The translations under genes were made by a program, and so were the position numbers. A stretch of DNA of 64,000 nt, taken from positions 52,328,001 through 52,392,000 of the forward strand of contig CM060731.1 of assembly GCA_030704615.1 (NCBI GenBank), written 5' to 3'. Positions 34,145 to 45,339 of the stretch are shown in pieces. The notes beneath the pieces were generated by a model, which saw nothing but the letters and a program-made list of their open reading frames with translations, had not been told where the DNA came from and made no database searches. Position 1 is the first letter of the stretch. Each line of letters starts with the position of its first letter. This stretch comes from Takakia lepidozioides. Lineage: Eukaryota; Streptophyta; Takakiopsida; Takakiales; Takakiaceae.

Positions 34145-34857
34145 GAATCATGGTTGTGCTTCCTATTTGTATTCCTTCCTGCCTTCATGTTATCAATTTA
34201 CCTTACTGTGTATACTGAAGCATCAGATTGCTTCAGTATCTACTAAGTTCCAATTAATCATGCATTCATTCCATAGCTTCTCTCGTGTCTCTCTACACAA
34301 TATGTTTGTATCGATTCAGTATTGGATTAAGATTAATCATGTATCATGCTTATGCCATGGTGTCTCTATTCTATCCTACTGTATAATTTTACAGCTTGCA
34401 TGAACTAAGCCTCATTCAAGTCATCATCTCCTCTTCACTGTTTTTCGCTCTCCGTTACGTCTCTTCCTCCCCTGAACAAGTCGCCCTCCTCAAGATGTGA
34501 TCCCCTTCCTGTTGCCGCGCTCCTAATCTACCCGCAAGTTGTTCTAACCACCTAACTAACTAACTGTCACCCCTGAAGTAACACGTTCCCTCCGCAGATG
34601 TCGTTCCCACACAGCCGTTCCCTGTCAATGATAGCTGTTCCCCATGTACTGTGATAGGCTGTGTCAAGCTGTGTCGGGCTGTGACTGGCTGTGCGAAGCT
34701 GTGTCGGGCTGTGTGAAGATGTGACGGGCTGTGTAATCCCCCTAAAGCAGGCTCCTACCACCCCTAAGGCTCATGTTGGTCTCAGTCTGCGCAAAAATTA
34801 AGGGTACCCCACAGAACCCGTAAAAGCGTCTAAGTCCCAAGCAGCTCTCTAACAACA
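34145..34857 (-). mobile_element. LTR and leader of second gypsy element
   Basis: The outer edge TGTTGTTAGAGAG begins at 34857, exactly where the LINE frame resumes, so this is the 5' LTR start. It contains about nine irregular copies of a 10-bp GGCTGTG-based unit (34652-34735). The inner edge is uncertain and no clear tRNA primer site is seen before the gag ATG. Confidence 0.55.
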
Positions 34858-36040
34858 CATGCCCCCCATTATGACACAAGGAGTTATAACCTTACTTTAT
34901 AAAAAGGGTGATAGAACAAACATATCCAATTATCGGCCCATAACCCTCCTCAATGTAGCTTACAAGATAGTGGCGAAGGCACTGGCCCTTAGATTGCAGC
35001 CTCTCCTTCCAACGATAATTAGGCCAAATCAAACAGGGTTTATCAAGGGTAGATACATATTGGATAACCTCCTTCTAGCCTAGGAAATTCCAGACTTCGC
35101 TGCTAGAACAAACCAAGCTATTGCCCTCCTCCTTTTAGACTTTGAGAAGGCTTTCGATCGTGTTGAATGGTCATACCTGCTGGCAGCCCTGGCCAAATTG
35201 GGTTCTCTCCAATCCTTTTGCAAATGGGTCAAGATATTACTCACCGATGCATCTAGCAGAGTCTCAATCCATTTGTCAGCTTCGTTCCCTCTGCAGCGCT
35301 CAGTGAGGCAAGGGTGTCCCCTCTCACCTTTCCTGTTTCTGGTGGTAGCAGATACACTAGGCTATATGCTACAACAAAATCAGTTTATAAAGGGCCTCAA
35401 GGTCACTAACTACATTACCAGGCAGTACAATTTCTTGGTAGACTCGATGTTCATTGATGACACATTTTTAATGTTGCAAGCCACCCCGGAAAACTTGGAC
35501 CAGGCAGGGTTTACCTTGAACAAGTTTTGTGCAGCATCTGGATTCAAAGTAAACTGGAATAAGACTCTCAATTACAGGAAGAGCCCTTGTTGCTAATCAA
35601 ATTCATTCAGCTGGATTATGGTATTATGCTTCTTCCTGGCACCCGAACTCTAAACAGATTCAGGAAATCAAGCGCCTGCTTAGGAACTTTGTCTAGGGAG
35701 CCGAGACCTCATCCCAAAACAAACGACCGCTTATAGCCTGGGCTCAAATCTGTTTACCCAAAAAAAAGAGGGGGTTAGGGATACTCGATCCAGAAACACA
35801 GATTGTAGCTCTTCTTGGCAAATGGATACCCAGGTTTCTAGGGCCGGAGGGGGGATGGTGGAAATTCTTGGTCTATGACCACATTACAAAATCCTCCCCT
35901 CTCAAGACTACCCAATGGAGCCCTTCCCTACGTTGGCTCACTTAAGCCGAGCGGGAGTGACTTGAAAATCTTGCTAAGTCCTCGACCCCCTCACTGCGAC
36001 TTACGGAGCCCACAACCCAAGCTCTCTATCAATTGTCCCG
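34858..36040 (+). pseudogene. LINE (L1-type) ORF2 reverse transcriptase relic
   Basis: Non-LTR reverse transcriptase: ITLLYKKGD, NYRPITLLNVAYKI, NQTGFIKGRYILDN, LLLDFEKAFDRVEW, VRQGCPLSPFLFLVVAD, and the catalytic box as FIDDT (normally FADDT). After a stop it continues with YYASSWHPNS and ICLPKKKGGLGILD, the C-terminal thumb region. The front (endonuclease) is cut off at 34858 by the gypsy LTR. A TAG at 35081 stands for Trp. No poly-A tail was found. Dead copy. Confidence 0.9.
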
Positions 36041-36059
36041 TTAACAATTCAACGCGTGT

Positions 36060-36385
36060 CATTGTAATTTCAAAATAGTGCCATATAGGTTACAATTGAA
36101 AAAAATGTCCTTGGGGAGTCCAACCCGCAGTCGTCAACACGACTGCACATTTCATTAATATAAAATATATATTTTTTCCGATTTTTGGAAATCAGCCTAT
36201 AAATCGGCGTGAAACCCAGAGTTCACTTCTGTGACTTGTATACTCCATATTTTATGCCAACGTGGCATAAAAACGACTGCGACAACTGACAAGTCGTCAT
36301 TCACAACCTGGAGTCCCACGAGCAATCATTTTGGACAGAATCGCAACCGCAAGTCGGGTGTGAAAATTAGTTATTCCTTGTAGTG
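36060..36385 (-). mobile_element. CACTA-type terminus, second family
   Basis: On the minus strand it begins CACTACAAGGAATAAC at 36385 and carries several ACGACTGC / GCAGTCGT words (for example 36130, 36150, 36275), like subterminal sites. The words differ from those of the 10771/30075 ends. The partner end is not seen. Confidence 0.5.
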
Positions 36386-36673
<288 letters not shown>

Positions 36674-38759
36674 ATGCTTGGAAAGCAGGAACAATTGAAT
36701 TTGTGTATCTTGACCATCAAGTATGCTGCAGGTGGGAGGGAGGGTGACGTCGATTCAACAGCTATTCCATGTCACATGAAACGTACTCTTTCCAACAGAC
36801 CTCTGTCTGATGGAGCTACTCAGGGTACAGGAACTGAGGATATTAAGAACTCGAAAACTGATAGCGAGCTATTGTCATAGCCCAATCCATGTGACTTCAA
36901 CAACATAGTCAAGGAGCAGAGAGAGGTGGACACTGGAGTCAGCAACTGTAATGTACTGGACAAAGCTTCTAAGGAGCTGGAAACCAGACTTCACAAGCCA
37001 GGAGGAGATACCTTTGACTCCCTCAATGGTTGTCCTTCAGGAGAACCAGATATGTCCCTGCAGATTTCTGCCAACCCAGTCAGAGTACGCAAGAAACCCT
37101 CAGTTCAGAGTATCAATCAGGTCTCCGTCCCTGCTTCTAATCCAGTCCGGCACAAGAAGTTCGTTGAAAAGTTATTGGCCCGCAACGACCAGAGTGGTGT
37201 GGTGCAGGAGGCCTGGTATGGAAAGCCGTCCTTGGGAAAAGTGACTTACACCCCTCTTGAGCAGCAAGTGGTGGAACTCAAGGCCAGGTACATACCCTCT
37301 TCCTAATAGCCAGAACATTCCTCTGGGACTCTCTAGCCAAGTTCATATTTGAGGAGTGTTTTATTGCCCTTTGAACTTGCAGTTACTTTAAAGAGAGAAT
37401 ATATGTTCCATATCGTTGGCCCACTTTGCAGTTTTGTGAATGACCATGGAATAAATAGACCCATGGACAAATACTGAGACAGACTGTTTCATTGGGTGAT
37501 GTAGGTACCCAAATGTGGTGCTGCTAATTGAAGTGGGCTATAAGTTTTGGTTCTTTGGAGGTGATGCAGAGACAGCCGCACATGTGCTGGGCATCTTTGC
37601 CCACTATGACCACAACTTTCTCACAGCAAGCATTCCCACTTTCAGACTTCATGTGCATGTGCGGCGCCTTGTGGAATTTGGGTATAAAGTTGGGGTTGTC
37701 AGACAAACAGAGACAACAACAATCAAAGCACACGGGGCAAACAAAACTGGGCCTTTCACCCGTAATCTCTCGGCCCTCTACACCCGGGCAACGCTTGAGG
37801 CTGTTGAGATCTAGGAGGAGAGACACAGGGAAGGGTTGGGCGCTTGAGTACCTATCTCATGTGCATTGCAGAACAGCCATTATTGCATGGCTGGAGCCCT
37901 AACAAGGCACGTGTTGGCCTGCCCGGAAGAATGGGTGAGATGGCTGCTGCTGAAGAGGGGGGGCAATTTGGGTTAAAAGGAGACAGAAAAGCAAGCTGTT
38001 TTGATACACGGTTTGGGGTTGTGGCTGTAGAGACTGCAACAGGGGATGTTATGTATGGAGATTTTAAGGACACGGTGATGCGTACTGAGCTGGAGGCACG
38101 GTTGCTGACATGTTCCCCAGCTGAGCTCCTCCTTGCAACACCTCTGGCTTCAGCAACTGAAAAAGTGGGTATACCGCGTTGCTGTTGCAATTATTCCTAC
38201 TCTTTTGTGGTTTTGTGTATAAGGGATTTGGGAGCTTGTGCAGGGCAATAAGAAGAAGTTTGTTGATGTTCTTAAGTGCATTTGTGGGTGTAGCTTTTGA
38301 TGGAATTTGCAGGGCCTGCCTCAGAGGTTCGTGTTGAACGCATGCCCACGTGACTGCTTCAAAGACGGGGGAGCTGTTGCTGAGGTGGTCGCTTTTTATG
38401 GAAGCCAGTCCAATCAAAACTCAAGTGTGGTAGGCACTGCTTCAGAGGGAGACATGTCCCCCAAAGAGGAGAAGGTGGATGAAGGCTTGCAGGTGAGCTG
38501 GGCACAATAAATCCTCTCCATGTCTTCCTCTGATATGTGCCTCCTGCCCTCCCTGCTTGCATTTTGTAACTGGATGGATGTTCTTGGGATGCAGGCAGTG
38601 ATGGCAATGCCAGACATAGTTGTGCAAGCATTGGCACTCGCTTTGCGCTACCTTAAACAGTTTGGACTCGAGAAAGTCCTATGCTTGGGGGCTTCATTTC
38701 GTCCTTTTGCTGGGCAGAATGAGATGAGCCTTTCACCAAACACTCTCCGCCAGCTTGAG
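36674..38759 (+). pseudogene. MSH3: MSH3 mismatch-repair gene fragment, five exons
   Basis: Plant MSH3 (MutS-beta subunit, repair of insertion/deletion loops), N-terminal half only. Exon A (to 37287) ends with TYTPLEQQVVELKAR and has an in-frame TAG at about 36878. Exon B (from 37505) encodes the mismatch-binding domain [20 protein letters not shown] and [20 protein letters not shown]. Exon C (to 38164) gives the connector domain (RFGVVAVETATGDVMY, SPAELLLATPL). Exon D (38313-38492) starts GPASEVRVER and has a 1-nt frameshift. Exon E (38595-38759) reads VQALALALRYLKQFGLEKVL. Most borders are proper GT-AG. The lever, clamp and MutS ATPase are absent. Frameshift and stops make it a pseudogene, copied at DNA level. 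Confidence 0.9.
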
Positions 38760-39017
38760 GTTTGTTCCAGAGTATTGCTTAATAGGTTGAGGTTTGTCTG
38801 GGCATACAACCAGCGTGGCCAGCCACTTGTCTTATTCTTAAATGTTTTTGATGGCTCCCCCTGCAATAATGGATAGTAATCCAACCCCATAAATGCATGG
38901 CACACAAAGTTGCTTGATATTGAGGTGACCTCTTACAGAAATTATTTTGTCAGATAGTTAAACAATCTGTTAAATCCCCAGCAGTGAGGGACAAAAAACT
39001 GGGACATCAGTTGGATG
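38760..39017. other. Unassigned, MSH3 3' flank
   Basis: Follows the GT donor of MSH3 exon E. The next expected MSH3 exon is not found. Confidence 0.4.
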
Positions 39018-39460
39018 CTACAATGAGGAAAATATAAGTTTGGCTTCTTCCTCACTTTTGTCACCCTCTCCCATGAATATCTCTGGTTGGTGCTCAAACC
39101 CTGCTGAGCTGTAGATGTTGTCCATGCCAATGCATTCTTCTTCACCAAATCCATGTTTTTGCCCTAAATCCTTGATGTCTTGGCTGGATTTTTGCAGAAT
39201 AGGCATCCCATCCCCTATTTTGGCCTTCTTTGCACTTCCCCGTGTCAACATGTTGATGTGGGGTGTTGTTGTAGTCTTATTGGAGTGTGATCACTTATAT
39301 GGTATATCTCGTCCAACTCATCCAGTGCCTTCAGCTCATTATGAGTGAACTGACATGATACTTGTGATGTTGGTTGCATCATGTACTCCGTGCTTGGCAG
39401 TGGGTAAGCTTCTCCTCCTTCCACGTACTCATTGATCACTGCAAAAGGTACTCCATACAT
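39018..39460 (-). other. Two adjoining open frames, unknown
   Basis: Minus-strand frames 39460-39245 and 39251-39018 overlap in different registers and read protein-like: SCQFTHNELKALDELDEIYH in the first, KHGFGEEECIGMDNIY in the second, which ends in a Glu/Lys-rich tail. They may be pieces of one unrecognised gene with a frameshift, in opposite orientation to MSH3. Confidence 0.3.
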
Positions 39461-39479
39461 CTTCCCTTGAGGTCCTGCC

Positions 39480-39780
39480 CCTTTTTTTGCTTCTGTGATT
39501 GATTCAGTTTGCCAAGACCCATGTTGGGTTAGCGTGTGACGTGACGACTGTGTCTCATGTTATTACAGATATTGCACACTGTTCTTTGTTTGGGCCTTCT
39601 GATGCCTTGTCTGATGGACTCAGGTTTGTCAAAATCAACTTGTATCCACTCTGCTTCCATGTTGTTGCTGTCAGCAGCTTTTCTGGTGCTACTAGAATCA
39701 AGGACCCTGATGCGGGCAGAAGGGAAGACCCAGGCCCTGTCGGGGTTCAGCTGGCAGAAGAACGTCTTGCTGTAAGCTTC
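39480..39780 (+). other. Possible captured exons, unknown gene
   Basis: A pyrimidine-rich TTGATTCAG acceptor near 39510 and a GCTGTAAGC donor near 39771 bracket an open frame. No family recognised. Sits between the MSH3 fragment and a possible Helitron end, so it may be another captured piece. Confidence 0.25.
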
Positions 39781-40281
39781 ATCTCTCTACACTTAATAAG
39801 CCCCCCAAGTTTACGTGGGCCCTATCCATTAGAGGATGGTCCAGGAATTTAAAAAGGGGCATATATAGTAAGCGACACAAGGATTTGAAGGACCCCATGT
39901 AAGGGGGGTAAAAAAAAAAAGACCGTAGGAAGGCGACATCTATTAAATGGAGGATGGTTGAGGCGCCAAATTGGGGTTGTCAAGTGGTGGTTTCTAGGGG
40001 TGACATGTGTGGGGCAACCTTCTAGAAAGGTCCCCACTGGTTAATGGGGTCGGGCCGCCGCCCTGGGAGGGTATATAAAGGAGAAGAGTGCTCTCCTCCC
40101 CTGCCTCTTATTACTTACTGAGCTTTAATGGGGCTCTGTAGAGGGCAGGGCCTAAAAAAAAGATGCAAACATGAAGCATAGCTATATTAATTAATAGAAC
40201 AGCTGAGTTGAATAAGGCCCCACAGGGAAAGGCTTCATCTTGTGCACTTAATAAAGGTGTTGTATTGATATTTAAAAGATT
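39781..40281. promoter_or_regulatory. Promoter-like stretch with TATA box
   Basis: GGTATATAAAGGAG at 40070-40083 is a good plant TATA box, followed by pyrimidine-rich sequence. No open frame follows at a sensible distance. It may be a relic LTR or part of a transposon. Confidence 0.3.
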
Positions 40282-40309
40282 CTAGCGACGACCGAAGGTC
40301 GGAAGCTAG
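40282..40309 (+). mobile_element. Possible Helitron 3' terminus
   Basis: A stem CGACC-GAA-GGTCG (40289-40301) is followed after GAA by GCTAG and then T, fitting the Helitron rule of a short hairpin just before CTRR-T. The outer CTAGC / GCTAG also pair, so it may simply be a palindrome. No 5' TC end could be placed. Confidence 0.4.
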
Positions 40310-40534
40310 TTTAGCGTAGAGCAGGAATAGGGTGCCTTTTCATCGCCACGTCATCGTCGCCACGTTTCGTAGCCACGTTTCGTCATCAAATTCCTTAAAT
40401 CTGCCCGGGCTGCCCGCCCGAAATAAGACAATAGAATTGCCGTGACAACTTTTTGGGAACTGCCCGAAATGCCCGGAGCTTGATCTTCTTGATTTGCGTT
40501 TTCTGCCATCGTTCACCTTGCAAGCTGCATCTCA

Positions 40535-40605
40535 ACGAATTGAGGAAATCCATGCTGAGCTGAAGACTTGCTGAAGAGATTGTCTTGGCAGATGAAGGAT
40601 CAAGC
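40535..40605 (+). pseudogene. PPR E/DYW-linker fragment
   Basis: The bases around GAGGAAATCCATGCTGAGCT match the E+/DYW linker at 44010-44060 (EIHVELRRLSGQMKEA) with small indels. Only a scrap of a PPR gene, adjoining an R1 repeat. Confidence 0.55.
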
Positions 40606-40624
40606 AAATGATGGGGGAAGGGTG

Positions 40625-41900
40625 TGGCTTTTTCTTAATGTACGATCTGAAGAAGTTTATCCATCCTGTAAAGGTGGGCTCTTGGCTCCTGTCAGTACCA
40701 CAATTTGGTATTCTTCCTGATGTTTGCAAGGTTCTTGGAAGAGTTCTCATAGATCAATCCGACATTACCTGACTACAGACACAAACAGCACACACAAGAG
40801 GTCATTTTGGGTTGATGGTCGGTCAAATCCTCCATGGGTCATGACACAAGGTCAAGGACAGTCTGGTGAGGGCACCTTTTTCTTCGACCTATTTCAGCCT
40901 GTTTTGCCCTCTCATCAGACTCGGCCCTGAGATGCATTTGTTAGTACCATGATTTGGTGTTCTTCCTGATGTTTACTGCAAGGTTCTTGGGAAAGTCAGC
41001 TTGGGTGTTTCAATCTCTGCCTGCTCAGATGCACCGTGGTGGTTCTCACAGACCAATCCGAGCTGAATACACACACAAGAGGTCCTTTTGGGTTGATGGT
41101 CGGTCCTTCAGCCTGTTTTGCCCTCTCATCAGACTCGGTCTTGAGATGCATATTGAATTCTGTAAGTTAGCTCGTTGGGTGGATCTGTGGTGGTTTGGAG
41201 TGACTTTGACAAGTTACTGCCAATGTGGCAGCAGAAAAGTACCCAAAAACAGATAACAGAGATGAGGAGAAGCTTTGGAATGAACACTTTTCCGACCCCA
41301 GTCAATGGTGGGATTGTGGAGACAAAAAGGTGAATGCTTGTTGGACTACAGAGAGAAGCAGATGCAATTTAGGATTGATAGAACAAGGCACTGCTAATGA
41401 AGGCACAGCAGGGGCGTGGGATGGAGGACTTGGAGACCAATGAGCAAATGATGGGGGAAGGGGTGCATTGAGGATGCAAAGGGAGTATTTGCGTGGGTAG
41501 ATGGTCAACTAGAAACAGCAGCGACAGCAGCACAATTGATAGAACAAGGACTGCTAATGAAGGCACCTTCTTCAACACATTTCACCCTGTTTTTCTCTCT
41601 TGTCAGAATTGGCCCTGAATTTCCATGTTGAATTCTACAAGTTAGCTGGTTGAGTGAATCTAGTTTGAAGTGATTTTGACATGATACTGCCAATGTGATA
41701 ACAGTAAAGTATCCAAAAACAGGTAATAGTGTGGATATGAACTAGTGTGATTGGGTGTTTCCTAAGCTGTCATTGTCAGCTGCTAGCAGCAAGGACAAAG
41801 ATGAATGCATGATTTGTGCATAGGCATGGATAGCTGAAGGAGAAGGGATAGAGTGTGGGTCCAGATTCATCCAAGAGGGCCAGATTTCAAGCACAAGATT
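40625..41900 (+). repeat. R1 repeat block, inverted relative to 11.6-12.5 kb
   Basis: Units at 40700-40935 and 40945-41260 and a diverged one at 41560-41740 share CACACAAGAGGTC, GGTTGATGGTCGGTC, TTCAGCCTGTTTTGCCCTCT and ATCAGACTCGG. The stretch 41745-41900 matches 11570-11725 inverted (GATTGGGTGTTTCC, TGTCATTGTCAGCTGCTAGC). A scrap of PPR sequence (GAGCAAATGATGGGGGAAGG) is embedded at 41440-41460. Confidence 0.8.
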
Positions 41901-42074
41901 ACGTATGATTCCCTGTGGATCAATAGCTACAAGAAACGTGCATGCGTAGATGGTCAACTAAAGGCAGCAGCTGCAGCGACACAGTTGATAAAATCAGGCA
42001 CCTCAACCATGACCACAACTTCTGAAAGGGGATCAAGAGAGGGAGTCCACAATGCCTCTTCTGGCACTTTTGGG

Positions 42075-43337
42075 CATGTGAAGATGCTTTGTGTGGCAGA
42101 CTGCCTTACAGAGGCTCTACAGACTTTAAACCCAAGGCGACATTTTAGCAGATTCAGATGCGTATGTCTATCTCTTGCTTAAGTGCATCAAGATGGAAGT
42201 CTGGAAGCTGGAAAGCAGGTGCACACTCACATTATCCAAAGTGGATTCACAACAAATGTTTTTCTACTCAACACCCTTGTCAACATGTATGTTAAGTGGG
42301 GGAGCATCATGGATGCTCACCAAGTGTTCAACAGAATGCCTCAACGATCTTTGATCACATGATAATGTTGGCAGGATTTACCAAGGATAGGTGTGGTAAG
42401 AATGCTTTGGAGACCTATGAGCAAATGCTGCGCGAAGGGGTGAAGCCCAACCACATCACATTTGTTTGTGTTTGCAATGCGTACGCAAGCCTGGGAGCTC
42501 TGGAAAATGGGAAAGAAGTCCATGGCGACATTGTCAAAGCTGGAATTGTACCAGATGTCATTAAAAACACTGCCCTGGTGGACATGTATGCCAAATGTGG
42601 GTGCATTAAGGATGCGAAGGGAGTTTTCAACACTATGGCTGAATGAGTTGTGGTGTCATGGAAGACGATGCATGCAGGGTCTGCATAGCAAGGACGTGGT
42701 ATGAAGGCTTGGAGACCTATGATCAAATGATGGGGGGAGGGGTGAAGCCCGACCACATCACATTTGTGTGCATTTGCGATGCGTGTGCAAGCCTGGCAGC
42801 TCTGGGAAAGGGCGAAGAGGTCCATGACGACATTGTCAGAGCTACAATTGTACCAAGTGTCATTCTGAACAATACCCTCGTGGACATGTATGAACGGAGT
42901 TTTTGACAGTATGGCTGCATGAGATGTGGTGTCGTGGAGTGCGATGATTGCAGGATATGCACATCAAGGGCGCGGGATGGAGGCTTCAGAGACCTATGAG
43001 CAAATGATGGGGGAAGGAGTGAAGCCCGACGACATAACGTTTGTTTGCATTTGCAATGCGTGTGCAAGCCTGGCAGCTCTGGAAAGGTGCAAAGTGGTCC
43101 ATGGGTGACATTGTCACATCTGGAATTGTATCCGATGTCGTTCTGAACACTGCCCTGCTGGACATGTATGTCAAATGTGAGTGCATCGAAGATGCAAAGG
43201 GAGTTTTTGACAGTATGGCTGAACGAGATGTGGTGTCATGGAACACGATGCTTGCAGGGTATCCACAATAGGGACGTGGTATGGAGGCTTTGGTGTGCAA
43301 GCCTGGCAGCTCTGGAAAAGGGCAAAGAGGTCCATGG
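42075..43337 (+). pseudogene. PPR gene relic, N-terminal repeats
   Basis: First part of a DYW-PPR gene. It has GKQVHTHIIQSGF and MYVKWGSIMDAHQVFNRMP (42215-42340), then repeats with VKPNHITFVCVCNAYASLGA, DMYAKCGCIKDAKGVF, and further near-identical units to [12 protein letters not shown] at 43337. Stops and frame changes near 42358, 42645, 42905, 43108 and 43270. Several repeats are closer to each other than usual, as if internally duplicated. At 43337 the frame runs into ABC transporter sequence without a break. Confidence 0.88.
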
Positions 43338-43717
43338 CCTGCTTGGCCCACCAAGTTCTGGGAAGACGAGTCTGCTATTAGCACTTGCTGGAAAGCTTGA
43401 CAAAGACCTGAAAGTGAGAACCTCAACACTCCTCTTCGTTGTATGCATGCGTCTACTAAAACATGTCTTCTACTAGTCTGGGGACAGTACTTTAAAATGT
43501 GTTTGTCCATGTAGCTGAAGGCAGATGTCTTTTCAAGTTGGTGCTGACCCTGTTTGACTTTGGCCGACAATGGTGCAGGTGAAAGGGAAGGTTACATACA
43601 ATGGGCACACATTGGATGAGTTTGTGCCGTAGAAAACATCAGTGTACATCAGCCAGAATGATCTACATGTAGCTGAAATGACAGTTCGGGAGACCCTTGA
43701 TTTCTCTGCAAGAACCT
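43338..43717 (+). pseudogene. PDR-type ABCG transporter fragment inside PPR relic
   Basis: Nucleotide-binding domain 1 of a full-size plant ABCG (PDR) transporter. Exon 1 (to 43413) has the Walker A region [20 protein letters not shown] (family: GPPSSGKTT) and DKDLK. The intron is 43414-43578 with GTGAGA and GTGCAG borders. Exon 2 (from 43579) has GKVTYNGHTLDEFVP, a TAG, then [20 protein letters not shown]. The intron phase matches a continuous reading DLK-VKG. Everything after this point of the transporter is missing. It joins PPR sequence in frame on the left (KGKEVHG) and out of frame on the right. Confidence 0.88.
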
Positions 43718-44315
43718 TCTGGACGTGCGAGACAACTACACGAGGCAGTGGACCTGATATATAAAATGCCAATCAATCCAGATGTTGTGGTGTGGAAGAC
43801 CTTGCTTGGTGCCTGCAGAATCCATGGCAATGTGGAGATGGCTGAATGTGTGGCAACATCTATCCTCAAGTGGGATGAACAGGATGCCGTGACGTATGTG
43901 TTGCTATATCAAACATCTATGCTGCAGCTGGTTACTGCAAATGTGAGAAGAATGATGAAGGTCAGAGGGGTTAGAAAGGAGCCAGATGACAAGTTGCATC
44001 CCAGAATTAAGGAAATCCATGTTGAGCTGAGAAGATTGTCTGGGCAGATGAAGGAGGCGAGGTATGTGCCTGACACACGTTTTTTATTGCATGATGTGGA
44101 GGAAAGGAATTTTCTCTTTGCCACCACAGTGAGAAGCTGGCCATTGGTTTTGGGCTGATCAACACGACTCATCAAGAATCTTCGGGTGTGTGGAGACTGC
44201 CACACCTCCACCAAATTCATCTCAAAGATTGTTGGCCGAGCAATTGTTGTATAGGACGCTAACTACTTTCCACCACTTTGAAGATGGGATTTGTTCTTGT
44301 GGTGATTACTGGTGA
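43718..44315 (+). pseudogene. PPR gene relic, E and DYW domains
   Basis: Resumes at [17 protein letters not shown], then VVVWKTLLGACRIHGNVEMA (E motif), a linker ending LRRLSGQMKEARYVPDTRF, and the DYW deaminase-like domain. After a frameshift near 44163 the sequence reads [20 protein letters not shown], a TAG, and finally CSCGDYW with TGA at 44315. Compared with intact relatives about 100 residues around the ABC insert are lost. Not functional. Confidence 0.9.
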
Positions 44316-44865
44316 AAGGATGTTTTCTTGGAAAGATGCTAATGTCTTGCTTCATTCATTGATCTGTGTAGCTACTCAGACCATCCACCATTTCCTGATA
44401 GTGGGGTCTACCCAGCATAGGTGGGAAGTCAGCCCACAATTGCACTTGACTGAAGGGGTGATTTTTGACTGATTCTGGTGACAGTGGATGGAAATCAGAG
44501 TGCTGTCCTAATTCTGGGTTTGGGTGGTGGAGCTTCTCCAAAGCTTGAAGATGGAAGTGAATACGAATTTTAATGAGCTTGATGAGAGGGGCAGCCCTGT
44601 GCCCAAGTTTGTTCAGCATCTTAAATTTGGACATGTTTGTTTGTTTCTCGTGGTGTGGCTTTGGATGGAGCCCTTGACGAACCTGCATGAATATTGTCAA
44701 AAGCTAGCCTTAACCCACCAAGATCTAATGCCATGGTGGATGCTTGAAAGTTCATATAGTGAATGTAAGGGTATTTGGGTATGTTGTTATTGATTAATGC
44801 GGCTTGTGAAAATTGAACATTGAAATGCAGATCTGCCATTTTTCTTCCAAAAAAAAACAAAACAC
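44316..44865. other. No assignable gene
   Basis: Downstream of the PPR relic. Open frames at 44524-44793 resemble nothing I know. Confidence 0.4.
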
Positions 44866-44872
44866 GGGATCT

Positions 44873-44972
44873 TTGGGAGAGTGAGAGAGGGAGAAGACTC
44901 CGGCCGAAGCCGGCATAACTAAGAGCCACTTCACCTTTCGGCTACTGCCCTCTTTCGGGGGTGGGCCCTATA
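44873..44972 (+). mobile_element. Very short retroposon, copy 1
   Basis: A unit of about 100 bp containing CTCCGGCCGAAGCCGGCATA, ACTAAGAGCCACTTCAC and a TTTCGGGGGTGGGCCCTAT end. Flanked by the 7-bp repeat GGGATCT (44866-44872 and 44973-44979). Copies at 63696-63786 (inverted) and partly at 62322-62380. Confidence 0.6.
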
Positions 44973-45126
44973 GGGATCTCTGCATTCAACACCGTGGGGA
45001 TGACCCACCCCTTTTTTTGTGAAAAATTGAACATAGTTCTCAGAATTCGTCGCTAGTAGTGCGGAGCAACGCGAAGCCCTAGTGTGTTTGATCTTGCCAT
45101 CTATTGACGTTTGAAATGTGGCACAT

Positions 45127-45325
45127 CAGCTGGTAGCTCAGCTGGTAAGTGCACATTGTGTGGCCTTGGTGGTTTGGGGTTCAAACCCGTTGCCCTGCCC
45201 ATGTGTGGGATTGTTCGTGCTTGGCGTTGATCGTGCTGTAGGTCTCCATGGCCCATAAATGGGGTTTAATTTCCCCCCCTCCTCAAGGGCCTGAATTGTG
45301 GCCTCCCAGGTTTCCTTCTATATAT
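45127..45325 (+). mobile_element. tRNA-derived SINE, full copy
   Basis: A box TAGCTCAGCTGG (45134-45145), B box GGTTCAAACCC (45178-45188), then a tRNA-unrelated body with GGGGTTTAATTTCCCCCCCT, CCTCAAGGGCCTGAAT and CCCAGGTTTCC. Ends in a (TA)n tract from about 45320. Reference copy for the broken SINE at 2559 and the fragment at 3364. Confidence 0.75.
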
Positions 45326-45339
45326 ATATATATATAATG

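Noticed and set aside
40282-40309. Rho-independent terminator
   Set aside because: A hairpin is present, but the DNA is eukaryotic and no T run follows. A Helitron end or a simple palindrome fits better.
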